Counted from the stretch's first letter, positions 1 through 9,966 are shown. The stretch is DNA of 64,000 nucleotides from Cellulosimicrobium cellulans (GCF_006539945.1 NZ_BJNZ01000017.1:36378-100377), one strand, 5' to 3'. A program made the numbers and translations. The notes: a model not told the origin generated them from the sequence alone.

Positions 1-242
1 ACGCGCTGAGCCGCCGCGGCACCGACGTCCGGGTCGTCGCCGTCCCGGTCCGCCCCGCGTGGGTGCTCGCGGGCGCGGTCGAGACGGTCGCACGGCGGGT
101 GCGGCGTCCCGAGCCGCCGCGTCTCACGCGGTACGCGCTGAGCCACCTCGCGATGGAACGCACCTACGACCTCACGGTCCTGCGCGACGTGCTGGGCGTC
201 GACCCGGCGCCGACGTCTTTCGCGGGCGCCGGAACCTGGTGA
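1..242 (+). CDS. NAD-dependent epimerase/dehydratase, C-terminal fragment
   Basis: The reading frame is open from the left edge (codons begin at base 3) and stops with TGA at 240-242, leaving about 79 residues. The tail, with a segment reading RYALSHLAMERTYD followed by LGVDPAPTSFAG, matches the usual C-terminus of extended short-chain dehydrogenases of the 3-beta-hydroxysteroid dehydrogenase/epimerase type, where it covers the substrate pocket. The Rossmann fold and the catalytic Tyr/Lys lie outside the window, so substrate and exact activity cannot be judged. It may be a nucleotide-sugar epimerase or a sterol-type dehydrogenase. Confidence 0.6.
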   Translation, partial: ALSRRGTDVRVVAVPVRPAWVLAGAVETVARRVRRPEPPRLTRYALSHLAMERTYDLTVLRDVLGVDPAPTSFAGAGTW

Positions 243-287
243 CAAGGCGCCGTGGAGAGGAACGCCCCGGCGTCCGGTGCGTGACAC

Positions 288-497
288 GTGACGCGCTTCG
301 AGGTGCGCCGGAGGTTCCTCGACGAGCTCGACGCCGACACCGGCCGGGATGAGGTCGTGCAGACCTTCGGCCCGGGGAAGGGCGACGACGCTCCGGACCC
401 GTCACCGGGTCCGGAGCGATGCCGACGGGGGGAGCGGAACGAGGTCCACCGGGCGGGCCTGTGGACAACCGCTGAGAGGCGATCCCCGACTGCTTGA
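288..497 (+). CDS. possible small hypothetical protein (doubtful)
   Basis: A GTG-initiated frame of 69 codons lies between the epimerase stop and the lipoprotein. Its first 20 codons all end in G or C, as real genes here do, and the peptide begins MTRFEVRRRFLDELDAD. There is no ribosome binding site, a terminator-like hairpin (390-417) runs through it, and the second half turns into arginine-rich sequence typical of random GC-rich DNA. It could be a gene remnant or chance. No family is recognised. Confidence 0.2.
   Translation: MTRFEVRRRFLDELDADTGRDEVVQTFGPGKGDDAPDPSPGPERCRRGERNEVHRAGLWTTAERRSPTA
390..417. terminator. hairpin, probable terminator
   Basis: A perfect 12-bp stem (390-401 with 406-417) closes on the tetraloop TCAC. 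There is no T-run, as with most terminators in this window. It lies 148 bases after the epimerase stop and 89 bases before the lipoprotein start. Confidence 0.45.
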
Positions 498-505
498 CTG
501 GCGAG

Positions 506-1060
506 ATGCGACAGCCTCTCACCGGTTCATTCGTCCTCTCGGTCCTCACCGGCTGCGGCCTCCTGGTGCTCGCCGGCTGCGGTGCACCCGTCGTCCCCGA
601 CGACGCGCGGGACGTCGGCGTGGCGGCGGGGCCCCAGGAAGAACGGATGCATGTGTCCGGCGGGAGCATGAGCCTCGTGATGCCCCCGGGATGGGTGCAG
701 ACGGACGCCGAGCTGCCCGGCGACGTGGTCTTCGCCGCGCACGAGGTCGGCGACGAGACCCAGCAGCTCATCGTCTCCTCCTTCGACTCGGCGGACACGG
801 CCGCGGGCCTCGTCGACCTCGCCGCCGTCCGCACGGTCGACCAGGGTGCCGTCTGCGTACGTCTCGGTGACGATACGACCTTCGGCGACCCGCGACTCGT
901 CCTCGACTGCGCGTTCGCCGAGCAGGGCGTCCGCAAGGTTCTCGTCCCGTTGGTCGACGGCGACCGATCTGCGATGGTCCTCGCCCAGCTCGACGTCGAC
1001 TCCCTCGAGGAGTCCGCCGACGTGCTCGCGCCGTTCCTCGACGGCATCGTCTGGGAATGA
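506..1060 (+). CDS. putative lipoprotein of unknown function
   Basis: The 184-residue product has a short N-terminus, a hydrophobic stretch and a lipobox L22-A23-G24-C25, so it should be lipid-anchored on the outer face of the membrane. The ATG at 506 was chosen over an in-frame TTG at 494 because it gives a normal-length signal peptide. The mature part contains a PPGW motif and alternating beta-like segments, reminiscent of small actinobacterial lipoproteins that begin with a 'MPPGW' strand. No enzyme motif is visible. It stands alone, followed 84 bases later by the alpha-glucosidase. Function unknown. Confidence 0.6.
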   Translation: MRQPLTGSFVLSVLTGCGLLVLAGCGAPVVPDDARDVGVAAGPQEERMHVSGGSMSLVMPPGWVQTDAELPGDVVFAAHEVGDETQQLIVSSFDSADTAAGLVDLAAVRTVDQGAVCVRLGDDTTFGDPRLVLDCAFAEQGVRKVLVPLVDGDRSAMVLAQLDVDSLEESADVLAPFLDGIVWE

Positions 1061-1144
1061 CCGGACGGGTCGCGGGACGACGCGCGGCGACCGGCGTCGT
1101 CGGGCAGGGTGGGGAGCGAGCCTGCCGACGCGAGAGGACGGACG

Positions 1145-3001
1145 ATGACGCACCCCGGAAGGACCGGCACCGACGACGCGCACCGCGGCGGGTGGCCCGG
1201 CGCCGAGACGCCCGGTGACGCGCCCTGGTGGACGCGCTCGGTCGTGTACCAGGTGTACCCGCGCTCGTTCCAGGACACCGACGGCGACGGCGTCGGCGAC
1301 CTCCCCGGGATCACCCGGCGCCTCGACCACCTGGAGCGGCTCGGGGTGGACGTCGTCTGGCTGTCCCCGGTGTACCGGTCGCCGCAGGCGGACAACGGGT
1401 ACGACATCAGCGACTACGAGGACGTCGACCCGCTGTTCGGGTCGCTCGCGGACCTCGACGCCCTGATCGAGGGTCTGCACGCGCGCGGGATGAAGCTCGT
1501 CATGGACCTCGTCGTCAACCACACGAGCGACGAGCACCCGTGGTTCGTCCAGTCGCGGTCGTCGGCCGAGAGCCCGCGGCGCGACTGGTACTGGTGGCGC
1601 CCCGCGCGCGCCGGCATGGAGCCCGGGGCGCCGGGCGCCGAGCCGACCAACTGGCGCTCGTTCTTCGGGGGCAGCGCGTGGCGGTTCGACGAGGCGTCGG
1701 GGGAGTACTACCTGCACCTGTTCGACACCAAGCAGCCGGACCTCGACTGGGAGAACCCGGAGGTGCGCCAGGCGGTCTACGCCATGATGCGCCGGTGGCT
1801 CGACCGCGGCGTCGACGGGTTCCGCATGGACGTCATCAACCTGATCTCCAAGGACGTCGCGCCCGACGGCTCGCTGCCCGACGGCGAGGTGCACTGGGGG
1901 ACGTTCGGCGACGGGAGCCCGCACTACACGGACGGGCCGCGCGTGCACGAGTTCCTCGCCGAGATGCACCGCGAGGTGTTCGCGCCGTACCTCGCGCAGG
2001 GCCGCGAGATCCTCACCGTGGGGGAGACGCCCGGCGTCACGGTCGAGCACGGCGTCCGGTACACGGACCCCGACCGCCGCGAGGTCGACATGGTCTTCCA
2101 GTTCGAGCACATGGGCATCGACCACGGCGCGACGCGCTACGACCCGGTCCGGTGGGACCTCGCCGATCTCAAGGCGACCCTCGGCCGCTGGCAGGCGGGC
2201 CTCGCGGACCGGGGCTGGAACGCCTTGTACTGGGACAACCACGACCAGCCGCGCGTCGTCTCGCGCTTCGGGGACGACTCGCCCGAGCACCGCGTCGCGT
2301 CGGCCAAGGCGCTCGCGCTCCTGCTGCACCTGCACCGCGGCACGCCGTACGTCTACCAGGGCGAGGAGCTCGGCATGACGAACGCGCCGTTCACGCGCGT
2401 CGAGCAGTACCAGGACGTCGAGTCGCTCGGGTACTTCCGCGAGCTCACCGGGCGCACGGGCGGCCCGCGGTTGCGCACCGACGGCGAGATGCTCGCCGTG
2501 CTCGCGCACGCGAGCCGCGACCACGCCCGCACCCCCGTGCAGTGGGACGCGACCGCGAACGCCGGGTTCACGACGGGGACGCCGTGGCTCGAGGTCAACC
2601 CGAACCACACCACGATCAACGCGGAGGCCGCGTGGGCCGACGAGGACTCCGTGCTGCACTTCTACCGGCGGCTCGTCGCCCTGCGGCGCGAGGAGCCGGT
2701 CGTCGCGCTCGGCGACTTCCACATGCTCCTTCCGGACCACGCGGCGCTCTACGCGTTCACGCGCGCCCTCGACACCCCGATCCCTGCTGGCGGGACGAGG
2801 AGGGACGAGCTCCTCGTCCTCGTGAACGTCAGCGGCCAGTCGCAGGACGTCCCGGCCGGGTTCCTCGCAGGCTGGGAGGGCGCCCCGACCCTGGTGGCCA
2901 CCCACCCGGCCCTGCCGGACGGCGGGGGACGGGGCGACGGCCGTCTGAGGCCCTGGGAGGCCGTCGTGCGCCGTCGCTCGAGCGAGCTCCGCTCGAGGTA
3001 G
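1145..3001 (+). CDS. GH13 alpha-glucosidase / oligo-1,6-glucosidase
   Basis: This 618-residue cytoplasmic enzyme belongs to glycoside hydrolase family 13 and would cleave alpha-glucosides such as maltose, isomaltose or trehalose-like oligosaccharides. The four conserved regions are present: DLVVNHTSDEH, GFRMDVI with nucleophile D229, the acid/base E294 in VGETPG, and D367 in NHDQPR. The N-terminus has the usual WW-x-x-x-VVYQVYPRSF sequence. There is no signal peptide, so the substrate is intracellular. The ATG at 1145 follows GAGAGGAC; an in-frame upstream start at 1109 lacks such a site. No sugar transporter is adjacent. Exact linkage specificity cannot be read from the motifs alone. Confidence 0.88.
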   Translation: MTHPGRTGTDDAHRGGWPGAETPGDAPWWTRSVVYQVYPRSFQDTDGDGVGDLPGITRRLDHLERLGVDVVWLSPVYRSPQADNGYDISDYEDVDPLFGSLADLDALIEGLHARGMKLVMDLVVNHTSDEHPWFVQSRSSAESPRRDWYWWRPARAGMEPGAPGAEPTNWRSFFGGSAWRFDEASGEYYLHLFDTKQPDLDWENPEVRQAVYAMMRRWLDRGVDGFRMDVINLISKDVAPDGSLPDGEVHWGTFGDGSPHYTDGPRVHEFLAEMHREVFAPYLAQGREILTVGETPGVTVEHGVRYTDPDRREVDMVFQFEHMGIDHGATRYDPVRWDLADLKATLGRWQAGLADRGWNALYWDNHDQPRVVSRFGDDSPEHRVASAKALALLLHLHRGTPYVYQGEELGMTNAPFTRVEQYQDVESLGYFRELTGRTGGPRLRTDGEMLAVLAHASRDHARTPVQWDATANAGFTTGTPWLEVNPNHTTINAEAAWADEDSVLHFYRRLVALRREEPVVALGDFHMLLPDHAALYAFTRALDTPIPAGGTRRDELLVLVNVSGQSQDVPAGFLAGWEGAPTLVATHPALPDGGGRGDGRLRPWEAVVRRRSSELRSR

Positions 3002-3031
3002 GCGTCAGGTCATGCGACGGTAGGAGACGGG

Positions 3032-3060
3032 TTCCGTCCCGACCAAGAGTGCCCTATGCT
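3032..3060 (+). promoter_or_regulatory. candidate promoter for the ABC exporter
   Basis: TTCCGT (3032-3037), a 17-base spacer and TATGCT (3055-3060) lie 62 bases before the exporter gene. The same -35 hexamer and spacing recur before the sugar-binding protein gene at 20862. Prediction only. Confidence 0.35.
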
Positions 3061-3122
3061 CACCCCAGCCGGCGGAGCTGCCGGGCAGGGGGGCCGCAGC
3101 GCGGCCGGGGAGGGGCGCACGG

Positions 3123-4106
3123 GTGCAGACCACGGGAGCCCCCGCGATCGAGACGCGGGGACTGCGCAAGACGTACCGGAGCCGCAGGGGGCGGTCCGTG
3201 GGCGTGGAGGGGCTCGACCTCGTCGTGCCCGTCGGCGGGGTCCACGGATTCCTGGGGCCGAACGGCTCCGGCAAGACCACGACGATCCGCATGCTCCTCG
3301 GGCTCGTGCGCGCCGACGCGGGGAGCGCGCACATCTTCGGCCGTGAGGTGCCGCGGCACCTGCCCGACGTCGTCGGTCGCGTCGGCGCGATCGTGGAGTC
3401 CCCGAAGTTCTTCCCCGCCTTCAGCGCACGCAAGAACCTCGACCTGCTCGCGGCGGCGATCGGCGCGCCCGCGGGCCGGGTGGGGGAGGTTCTCGACGAG
3501 GTCGGGCTGGCCGACCGCGCCGGCGACCGGTACCGCGGCTACTCGCTGGGGATGAAGCAGCGGCTCGCGATCGCCGCGACGCTGCTCAAGGACCCCGACC
3601 TGCTCATCTTCGACGAGCCGACGAACGGCCTCGACCCCGCGGGGATCCGAGAGATCCGGGACACCATGCGCTCTCTCGCGGACCGCGGGAAGACCGTGCT
3701 GGTGAGCAGCCACATCCTCGCCGAGGTCGAGCAGGTCGCGGACACGGTCTCGATCATCGCGCGCGGGCGCCTCATCGCGTCGGGGAGCGTGAGCGAGCTC
3801 ATCGGTGCCGGCGGCGCGACGCTCCAGGTCGGGGTCCCCGACCCGGCGCGCGCCGCCGCGGTGCTGCGCGCCGACGGCTTCACGGTCCGCGAGGACGGGC
3901 ACCACCTGCTCGTGGACGGGGTCACCGACGCCGCGCAGGTCACCCGGGCGCTCGCCGCCCACGACCTCTGGCTCACCGAGCTCGTCCCGGTCCACGCGGG
4001 CCTCGAGGCGGTGTTCCTCGAGCTCGTCGGCAAGGACGAGGCCGCGGGCACGCGGCACGACCGTCGTGGTGGCCACGCCGTCGCGACGCAAGGGGTCGTC
4101 GCATGA
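3123..4106 (+). CDS. ABC transporter ATP-binding protein
   Basis: This 327-residue ATPase powers an ABC-2 type exporter. It has a Walker A GPNGSGKT with K51, a signature YSLGMKQR at 140-147 and a Walker B LLIFDEP with D164/E165, followed by the SSHIL switch histidine. The sequence belongs to the group often called bacitracin or multidrug exporter ATPases (CcmA/BcrA-like). The last 100 residues form the usual C-terminal extension. Its final four bases overlap the start of the membrane partner, so the two are cotranslated. The exported substrate is unknown. The GTG at 3123 gives a standard N-terminus. Confidence 0.85.
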   Translation: MQTTGAPAIETRGLRKTYRSRRGRSVGVEGLDLVVPVGGVHGFLGPNGSGKTTTIRMLLGLVRADAGSAHIFGREVPRHLPDVVGRVGAIVESPKFFPAFSARKNLDLLAAAIGAPAGRVGEVLDEVGLADRAGDRYRGYSLGMKQRLAIAATLLKDPDLLIFDEPTNGLDPAGIREIRDTMRSLADRGKTVLVSSHILAEVEQVADTVSIIARGRLIASGSVSELIGAGGATLQVGVPDPARAAAVLRADGFTVREDGHHLLVDGVTDAAQVTRALAAHDLWLTELVPVHAGLEAVFLELVGKDEAAGTRHDRRGGHAVATQGVVA

Positions 4107-5110
4107 GCCGCCTGCTGAGGGTCGAGCTCCGCCGGCTCCGCGCGCGTCGTCTCGTGCGCTGGGCGAGCGCGGGGACCCTCGTCCTCGCGGCGCTGAGCGT
4201 GCTGCTCGCCTACACCCAGAGCCTGCCGCCGTCGGATCTCGAGGTGGAGCAGGCGGAGCACGCGTACGAGCAGCAGCTCGACGACTGGGAGCAGAACGGC
4301 GACGAGCACGTCGCGCAGTGCGAGTCGGACCAGGAGGTCGCTCGCGAGACCGACCCCGCTGTCGACTACGGGTGCGACGACATGGCGCCCCGGCTCGAGT
4401 GGTTCCTCTCCGAGACCCCGACGTTCGACGGCGACGAGGAGTCCTGGCCGGTCCCGGGCGCGACGACGGTCACCCAGCTCGCGCCGCTCCTGCTCCTCTT
4501 CGCGCTCGTCGTCGGGGTGTCGTTCCTCACCGCCGAGATCTCGTCGGGGGCGATCGGGCTGTGGCTCACGTTCGAGCCGCGCCGTCAGCGCGTCTACTGG
4601 TCCAAGGCGGCCGCCGCCGCGCTCGGTGTGCTGCCTGTCGTCGTGCTCGCCTTTCTCGTCATGGCGGGCGGTGCGTACGGGGCCTACGCGATCAACGGGC
4701 AGCTCGGGGCGGTCACCGGCGAGACGTGGACGCGGCTCGCGGGCGTCGGCGGACGGGCGGTGCTCGCCGCCGCGCTCGTCGCGGCCACGGGTGCTGCGCT
4801 CGGCGTGCTGCTGAAGAACGCGGCGGGGGCGCTCGGTCTGGTCGTGGTCTGGGTCGCCGTCGTGGAGACGGTCGTCACGCTCGCCGTGCAGGACGCGCAG
4901 GCCTGGCTCGTGCGGACCAACGTCGCGGCCTGGGTCCAGGGCGGCACGACCGTCTGGGTGCAGGAGTGCACCACGGACGCGACCGGGATGACGTGCCAGG
5001 GCGTGGAACGGGTCGTCACCCAGGCGCAGGGCGGCCTCTACCTGCTGGCGGTCGCCGCCGTGCTGTCGCTGGTGGCAGCCGCCGTGTTCCGGCGGCGCGA
5101 CGTCTCCTGA
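4103..5110 (+). CDS. ABC-2 type permease
   Basis: This 335-residue membrane partner of the preceding ATPase overlaps it by ATGA. It has a basic N-terminus, a first membrane helix near residues 18-35, and then an extracellular loop of about 100 mostly acidic residues containing several cysteines (for example in AQCESD and DYGCDD). Five more hydrophobic segments follow, the last at the C-terminus. The large first external loop is typical of ABC-2 permeases of this group. A hairpin terminator follows at 5143. Substrate unknown; antibiotic or lipid export are both plausible. Confidence 0.75.
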   Translation: MSRLLRVELRRLRARRLVRWASAGTLVLAALSVLLAYTQSLPPSDLEVEQAEHAYEQQLDDWEQNGDEHVAQCESDQEVARETDPAVDYGCDDMAPRLEWFLSETPTFDGDEESWPVPGATTVTQLAPLLLLFALVVGVSFLTAEISSGAIGLWLTFEPRRQRVYWSKAAAAALGVLPVVVLAFLVMAGGAYGAYAINGQLGAVTGETWTRLAGVGGRAVLAAALVAATGAALGVLLKNAAGALGLVVVWVAVVETVVTLAVQDAQAWLVRTNVAAWVQGGTTVWVQECTTDATGMTCQGVERVVTQAQGGLYLLAVAAVLSLVAAAVFRRRDVS

Positions 5111-5142
5111 CGCCTCGTGCCGCCGCGCCGCCCTCCTCGTGG

Positions 5143-5179
5143 CGAGGCGCTCGTCCCATCTCGTGAGACGGGCGCCTCG
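5143..5179. terminator. terminator of the ABC exporter operon
   Basis: Stem CGAGGCGC (5143-5150) pairs with GCGCCTCG (5172-5179), extended inward by CGTC/GACG. It sits 33 bases after the permease stop and just before the ilv promoter. Confidence 0.5.
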
Positions 5180-5183
5180 ACAC

Positions 5184-5212
5184 GTGACATCCCCGAAACA
5201 TGGGCGTACAGT
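5184..5212 (+). promoter_or_regulatory. promoter of the ilvBNC operon
   Basis: GTGACA (5184-5189) and TACAGT (5207-5212) with a 17-base spacer are a good match to a housekeeping promoter. A transcript starting 7-8 bases after the -10 would begin at about 5219-5220, directly in front of the GTG of the leader peptide. The leader would then be translated from a leaderless message. Confidence 0.6.
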
Positions 5213-5220
5213 CCCATGAC

Positions 5221-5265
5221 GTGCAGACGATCCTCCTTGTAGTACTTCCTGAGCGCGCCGGCTGA
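5221..5265 (+). CDS. ilvB leader peptide (transcription attenuation)
   Basis: A 14-codon frame reads MQTILLVVLPERAG and stops with TGA. Six consecutive codons encode Ile-Leu-Leu-Val-Val-Leu, the three end-products of the downstream pathway. Four of these six codons (CTT, GTA, GTA, CTT) end in A or T, which is rare in this genome, and would make ribosome movement sensitive to charged tRNA. The GTG start agrees with the predicted transcription start. A longer in-frame version from ATG 5200 is possible but would begin upstream of that start. The stop codon lies inside the first hairpin of the attenuator. Confidence 0.75.
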   Translation: MQTILLVVLPERAG

Positions 5266-5296
5266 GGCCACGCCACCAGGCTTCGTCAGCGCGCTC
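5251..5296 (+). promoter_or_regulatory. ilvB attenuator, ribosome-sensing hairpin
   Basis: GAGCGC (5251-5256) pairs with GCGCTC (5291-5296), and GCTGA (5261-5265) with TCAGC (5286-5290). The stem begins three bases after the Ile/Leu/Val codon run and contains the leader stop codon, so ribosome position can decide whether it forms. It abuts the terminator directly, as expected of an attenuation switch. The exact competing structure was not computed. Confidence 0.5.
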
Positions 5297-5338
5297 ACCC
5301 CTCGTCCAGCCCGGTATCCCGGGTCCGAGGGGTTTTTT
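5297..5338 (+). terminator. ilvB attenuator terminator
   Basis: ACCCCTCG (5297-5304) pairs perfectly with CGAGGGGT (5326-5333), with an inner CCCGG/CCGGG-like extension, followed by a run of six T (5333-5338). It is one of only two U-tailed terminators in the first 60 kb; the other precedes cimA. It lies 210 bases before ilvB. The rest of the leader (5339-5547) is GC-rich and shows no further structure that I could identify. Confidence 0.7.
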
Positions 5339-5547
5339 GTTGCCACCACACCGGCACGACAACGCCACACAGGACCGCGGACGGCCCACACCGGCCACCG
5401 CGAGCGCCGCACCCGCGAGACCCGCGAGCACCGGCACCGCACACCGCGACCAGCACGACCGCACCACCACGGTCGGCTCCGGTTCCCGGCGGAGCGCCCC
5501 CACGGGGGGCGCCCGCCGGGCCGAGGCCACGACACGCAGGAGACACC

Positions 5548-7461
5548 ATGGCCCAGGGTCCCACCCCGGCACCTCCGCGACCGGGGGCCCCGACGCCCGC
5601 GGCGCCGGCGCCGAAGCCCGCCCCGACACCCGCGTCGGTCGCCCCGCGCGGCGACGTCCGGCGCGCTGCCACGGCCCGCCCGGCCGGCAGCACGCAGGGC
5701 ACCTCGACGGGTGAGGAGATGACCGGCGCGCAGTCGATCGTCCGCTCGCTCGAGGAGGTCGGCGCCGACGTCGTCTTCGGCATCCCGGGTGGTGCGATCC
5801 TCCCGACGTACGACCCGCTCATGGACTCGCAGCGACTGCGCCACATCCTCGTGCGCCACGAGCAGGGCGGCGGCCACGCCGCGCAGGGGTACGCGCACGC
5901 GACCGGCAGGGTCGGCGTGACCATGGCGACGTCGGGACCCGGCGCGACCAACCTCGTCACCCCCATCGCCGACGCGAACATGGACTCGATCCCGCTCGTC
6001 GCGATCACCGGCCAGGTCGCCGCGGGCGCGATCGGCACGGACGCCTTCCAGGAGGCGGACATCGTCGGCATCACGCTGCCGATCACCAAGCACAACTTCC
6101 TCGTCACCGACCCGGACGACATCCCGCGCACCATCGCGGAGGCGTTCCACATCGCCTCGACCGGCCGCCCCGGTCCGGTGCTCGTGGACATCGCGAAGTC
6201 GGCGATGCAGTCGCGCACGACGTTCTCGTGGCCCCAGGACGTGCAGCTCCCGGGCTACCACCCGGTGACGAAGCCGCACAGCAAGCAGATCAAGGAGGCC
6301 GCGCGCCTGCTCGCGTCGGCCCGCCGGCCCGTCCTCTACGTGGGCGGCGGCGTGGTCCGCGCGAACGCGTCGGCAGAGCTGCGGCGCCTCGTCGACCTGT
6401 CGGGCGCGCCGGTCGTCACGACGCTCATGGCGCGCGGTGCCGTGCCCGACACGCACCCTCAGAACCTCGGGATGCCCGGCATGCACGGCACCGTCCCCGC
6501 CGTGGCGGCGCTCCAGAAGGCCGACCTCGTCGTGTCCCTCGGCGCGCGCTTCGACGACCGCGTGACGGGCAAGCTCTCGAGCTTCGCCCCGCACGCCCAG
6601 GTCGTGCACGCGGACATCGACCCCGCGGAGATCGGCAAGAACCGCGACGTGGACGTCCCGATCGTCGGCGACCTCAAGGAGGTCATCGCCGACCTGCTGC
6701 CCGAGCTCGAGCGCGAGCACGAGACCAAGGGGAAGCCGGACGTCGAGGCCTGGTGGCGCCAGATCGACGACTGGCGCGAGACCTACCCCCTCGGGTACAC
6801 CGAGCCCGACGACGGCCACCTCGCCCCGCAGCACGTCATCTCCCGCCTGGGCGAGATCTCCGGCCCCGAGTCGATCTACGTCGCGGGCGTCGGCCAGCAC
6901 CAGATGTGGGCCGCGCAGTTCATCCGGTACGAGCACCCGCGCACCTGGATCAACTCCGGCGGCCTCGGCACCATGGGCTTCTCGATCCCCGCGGCGATGG
7001 GCGCGAAGGTCGGCCGCCCGGACGCCACGGTGTGGGCGATCGACGGCGACGGCTGCTTCCAGATGACCAACCAGGAGCTCGCCACCTGCACGATCAACGA
7101 GATCCCGATCAAGGTCGCGCTGATCAACAACTCCTCGCTCGGCATGGTGCGCCAGTGGCAGACCCTGTTCTACGACAAGCGCTACTCCAACACCGACCTG
7201 CACACCGGGCACGGCACGGCACGCGTCCCCGACTTCGTCAAGCTCGCGGACGCCTACGGGTGCGAGGGCATCCGTGTCGAGTCGATGGGCGAGGTCGACG
7301 CCGCGATCAAGCGTGCGATGGAGATCGACGACCGCCCCGTGGTCATCGACTTCAACGTCTCGCGCGACGCGATGGTGTGGCCGATGGTCGCCGCCGGCGT
7401 GAGCAACGACGACATCCAGTACGCGCGGGGCATCTCGCCCGCGTGGGACCGAGAGGACTGA
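5548..7461 (+). CDS. ilvB: acetolactate synthase, large (catalytic) subunit
   Basis: The 637-residue ThDP-dependent enzyme condenses two pyruvates to acetolactate, or pyruvate with 2-oxobutyrate, the first common step to Val, Leu and Ile. The N-terminal domain has [13 protein letters not shown] and the catalytic glutamate in RHEQGGGH. The C-terminal domain carries the ThDP motif [12 protein letters not shown] ending in NN. A Pro/Ala-rich extension of about 57 residues precedes the conserved core; a second ATG at 5719 would remove it, but AGGAG stands correctly before 5548. The gene is controlled by the upstream attenuator and is followed after 6 bases by the regulatory subunit. Confidence 0.95.
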   Translation: MAQGPTPAPPRPGAPTPAAPAPKPAPTPASVAPRGDVRRAATARPAGSTQGTSTGEEMTGAQSIVRSLEEVGADVVFGIPGGAILPTYDPLMDSQRLRHILVRHEQGGGHAAQGYAHATGRVGVTMATSGPGATNLVTPIADANMDSIPLVAITGQVAAGAIGTDAFQEADIVGITLPITKHNFLVTDPDDIPRTIAEAFHIASTGRPGPVLVDIAKSAMQSRTTFSWPQDVQLPGYHPVTKPHSKQIKEAARLLASARRPVLYVGGGVVRANASAELRRLVDLSGAPVVTTLMARGAVPDTHPQNLGMPGMHGTVPAVAALQKADLVVSLGARFDDRVTGKLSSFAPHAQVVHADIDPAEIGKNRDVDVPIVGDLKEVIADLLPELEREHETKGKPDVEAWWRQIDDWRETYPLGYTEPDDGHLAPQHVISRLGEISGPESIYVAGVGQHQMWAAQFIRYEHPRTWINSGGLGTMGFSIPAAMGAKVGRPDATVWAIDGDGCFQMTNQELATCTINEIPIKVALINNSSLGMVRQWQTLFYDKRYSNTDLHTGHGTARVPDFVKLADAYGCEGIRVESMGEVDAAIKRAMEIDDRPVVIDFNVSRDAMVWPMVAAGVSNDDIQYARGISPAWDRED

Positions 7462-7467
7462 CCCGCC

Positions 7468-7992
7468 ATGTCCCGCCACACCCTCTCCGTGCTCGTCGAG
7501 AACAAGCCCGGCGTGCTGACGCGCGTCGCGGGGCTGTTCGCCCGCCGCGCCTTCAACATCCACTCGCTCGCGGTCGGCCCGACCGAGCACGAGGAGATCT
7601 CGCGCATCACCGTGGTCGTCGACGTCGAGGAGCGCCCGCTCGAGCAGGTGACGAAGCAGCTCAACAAGCTGGTCAACGTCATCAAGATCGTCGAGCTCGA
7701 CGCGGCCGCGTCCGTGCAGCGCGAGCTCCTGCTCGTCAAGGTGCGCGCCGACGGCGCGAACCGCACGGGCGTGCTCGAGGTCGTCAACCTGTTCCGTGCG
7801 AAGGTGGTCGACGTCGTGCCCGACGCCGTGACCATCGAGGCGACGGGCACGGGCGAGAAGCTGAACGCCCTGCTCGGGGCGCTCGAGCCCTACGGCGTGC
7901 GCGAGATCGTGAAGTCGGGGACCGTCGCCGTCGGGCGCGGCTCCCGCTCGATCACCGACCGCGCGCTGGAACGCGTGGTCCGCTCCGCCTGA
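7468..7992 (+). CDS. ilvN: acetolactate synthase, small (regulatory) subunit
   Basis: The 174-residue subunit begins with the ACT domain hallmark HTLSVLVENKPGVLTRVAGLFARR, in which the GV and the following Asn-Ile-His form the valine-binding site. A second ferredoxin-like domain follows (from about residue 80). It binds the large subunit, raises its activity and confers feedback inhibition by valine. It lies 6 bases after ilvB in the same transcript. Length and motifs are normal for the family (also called ilvH). Confidence 0.95.
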   Translation: MSRHTLSVLVENKPGVLTRVAGLFARRAFNIHSLAVGPTEHEEISRITVVVDVEERPLEQVTKQLNKLVNVIKIVELDAAASVQRELLLVKVRADGANRTGVLEVVNLFRAKVVDVVPDAVTIEATGTGEKLNALLGALEPYGVREIVKSGTVAVGRGSRSITDRALERVVRSA

Positions 7993-9138
<1,146 letters not shown>

Positions 9139-9167
9139 TCCTCGACCTCTGAGCCCGGCTCACCTCT

Positions 9168-9272
9168 GGGGGTGGGTGACCCCTGTCGCGCGATCTACCA
9201 TCCGCGGTGCTCGTTCCTCGCACCGCTCCCGCCAGGCCCGCCACGATCGCGCGACAGGGGTCACCCACCCCC
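9168..9272. repeat. 28-bp perfect inverted repeat between ilvC and ASCH gene
   Basis: Bases 9168-9195 are the exact reverse complement of 9245-9272, separated by 49 bases. The arms contain GGGTGACCCCTGTCGCG. The position just after ilvC suits a terminator, but perfect 28-bp arms with a long loop exceed what termination needs, so a small palindromic repeat is also possible. Nothing else is evident in 9139-9426. Confidence 0.75.
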
Positions 9273-9426
9273 TTGCTGTCGGCTCACCCGGGCGCAGGCC
9301 AGCAGGCCGCCAGGCCTGGAACGGTTCGCGGCGTCCAAGGAGGTAGGGGATTACGTCGGCGCGACACGGGTGGGACGAATGGCGGGAGACCGGGCAGATC
9401 GACCTCGGGTACGCCACGATAGGGGT

Positions 9427-9966
9427 ATGACCCGACAGGCGGACGAGGGGGAACCGGTGACGGACGACGTGGTGGTGGACGAGAGGGCGGCGGAGATCCT
9501 CGCGTTCTGGGAGCTGGCGCGGCCGAGCGCCGGGATGGCGCGGGTGGGCGTGGTCACCGGCACCACGGTCTCTGAGACGGTGCCGCCGCCCGCGTGGTCG
9601 TTCGGCGACAACCCCGAGCTCGCCGACGGCCTGCTCGCGGCGGTCCTCAGCGGGGAGAAGACCGCGACGTCGTCCGCGCTGTGGGAGTACGAGGACTCGG
9701 GGGAGCCCGTCCCGCGCGTCGGCGAGCTGTCGATCCTGCTCGACGGCGACGGCCACCCGCGGGCACTCGTCCGCACGACGTCGGTCGAGATCGTGGCGTT
9801 CGACGACGTCGACGACGACTTCGCGCGGGCCGAGGGCGAGGACGACCGTTCGCTCGCGTCTTGGCGGGCTGAGCACGAGAAGTACTTCCGCCGGGTGCTG
9901 GAGCGGGAGTTCGCCCCGGACATGCCGCTCGTGTGCGAGCGGTTCGAGCTGCGCTACCCGCGTTGA
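9427..9966 (+). CDS. ASCH domain protein
   Basis: The protein of about 179 residues carries the ASCH fold (PUA-related), with the typical SFGDNPELADGLLAAVLSGEKTATSSALW, in which the G-x-K-T-x-T loop lines the putative RNA- or nucleobase-binding cleft. The C-terminus CERFELRYPR is also typical of this family, whose members are thought to act on RNA or modified nucleosides; the substrate is not known. The start is uncertain: ATG at 9427 is near an AGGGG, but the in-frame GTG at 9457 has a better-spaced GAGGGGGA. It is not linked functionally to its neighbours. Confidence 0.7.
   Translation: MTRQADEGEPVTDDVVVDERAAEILAFWELARPSAGMARVGVVTGTTVSETVPPPAWSFGDNPELADGLLAAVLSGEKTATSSALWEYEDSGEPVPRVGELSILLDGDGHPRALVRTTSVEIVAFDDVDDDFARAEGEDDRSLASWRAEHEKYFRRVLEREFAPDMPLVCERFELRYPR

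Noticed and set aside
5200..5265. A 21-residue version of the ilvB leader from ATG 5200
   Set aside because: The best promoter places the transcription start after this ATG, at the GTG at 5221.
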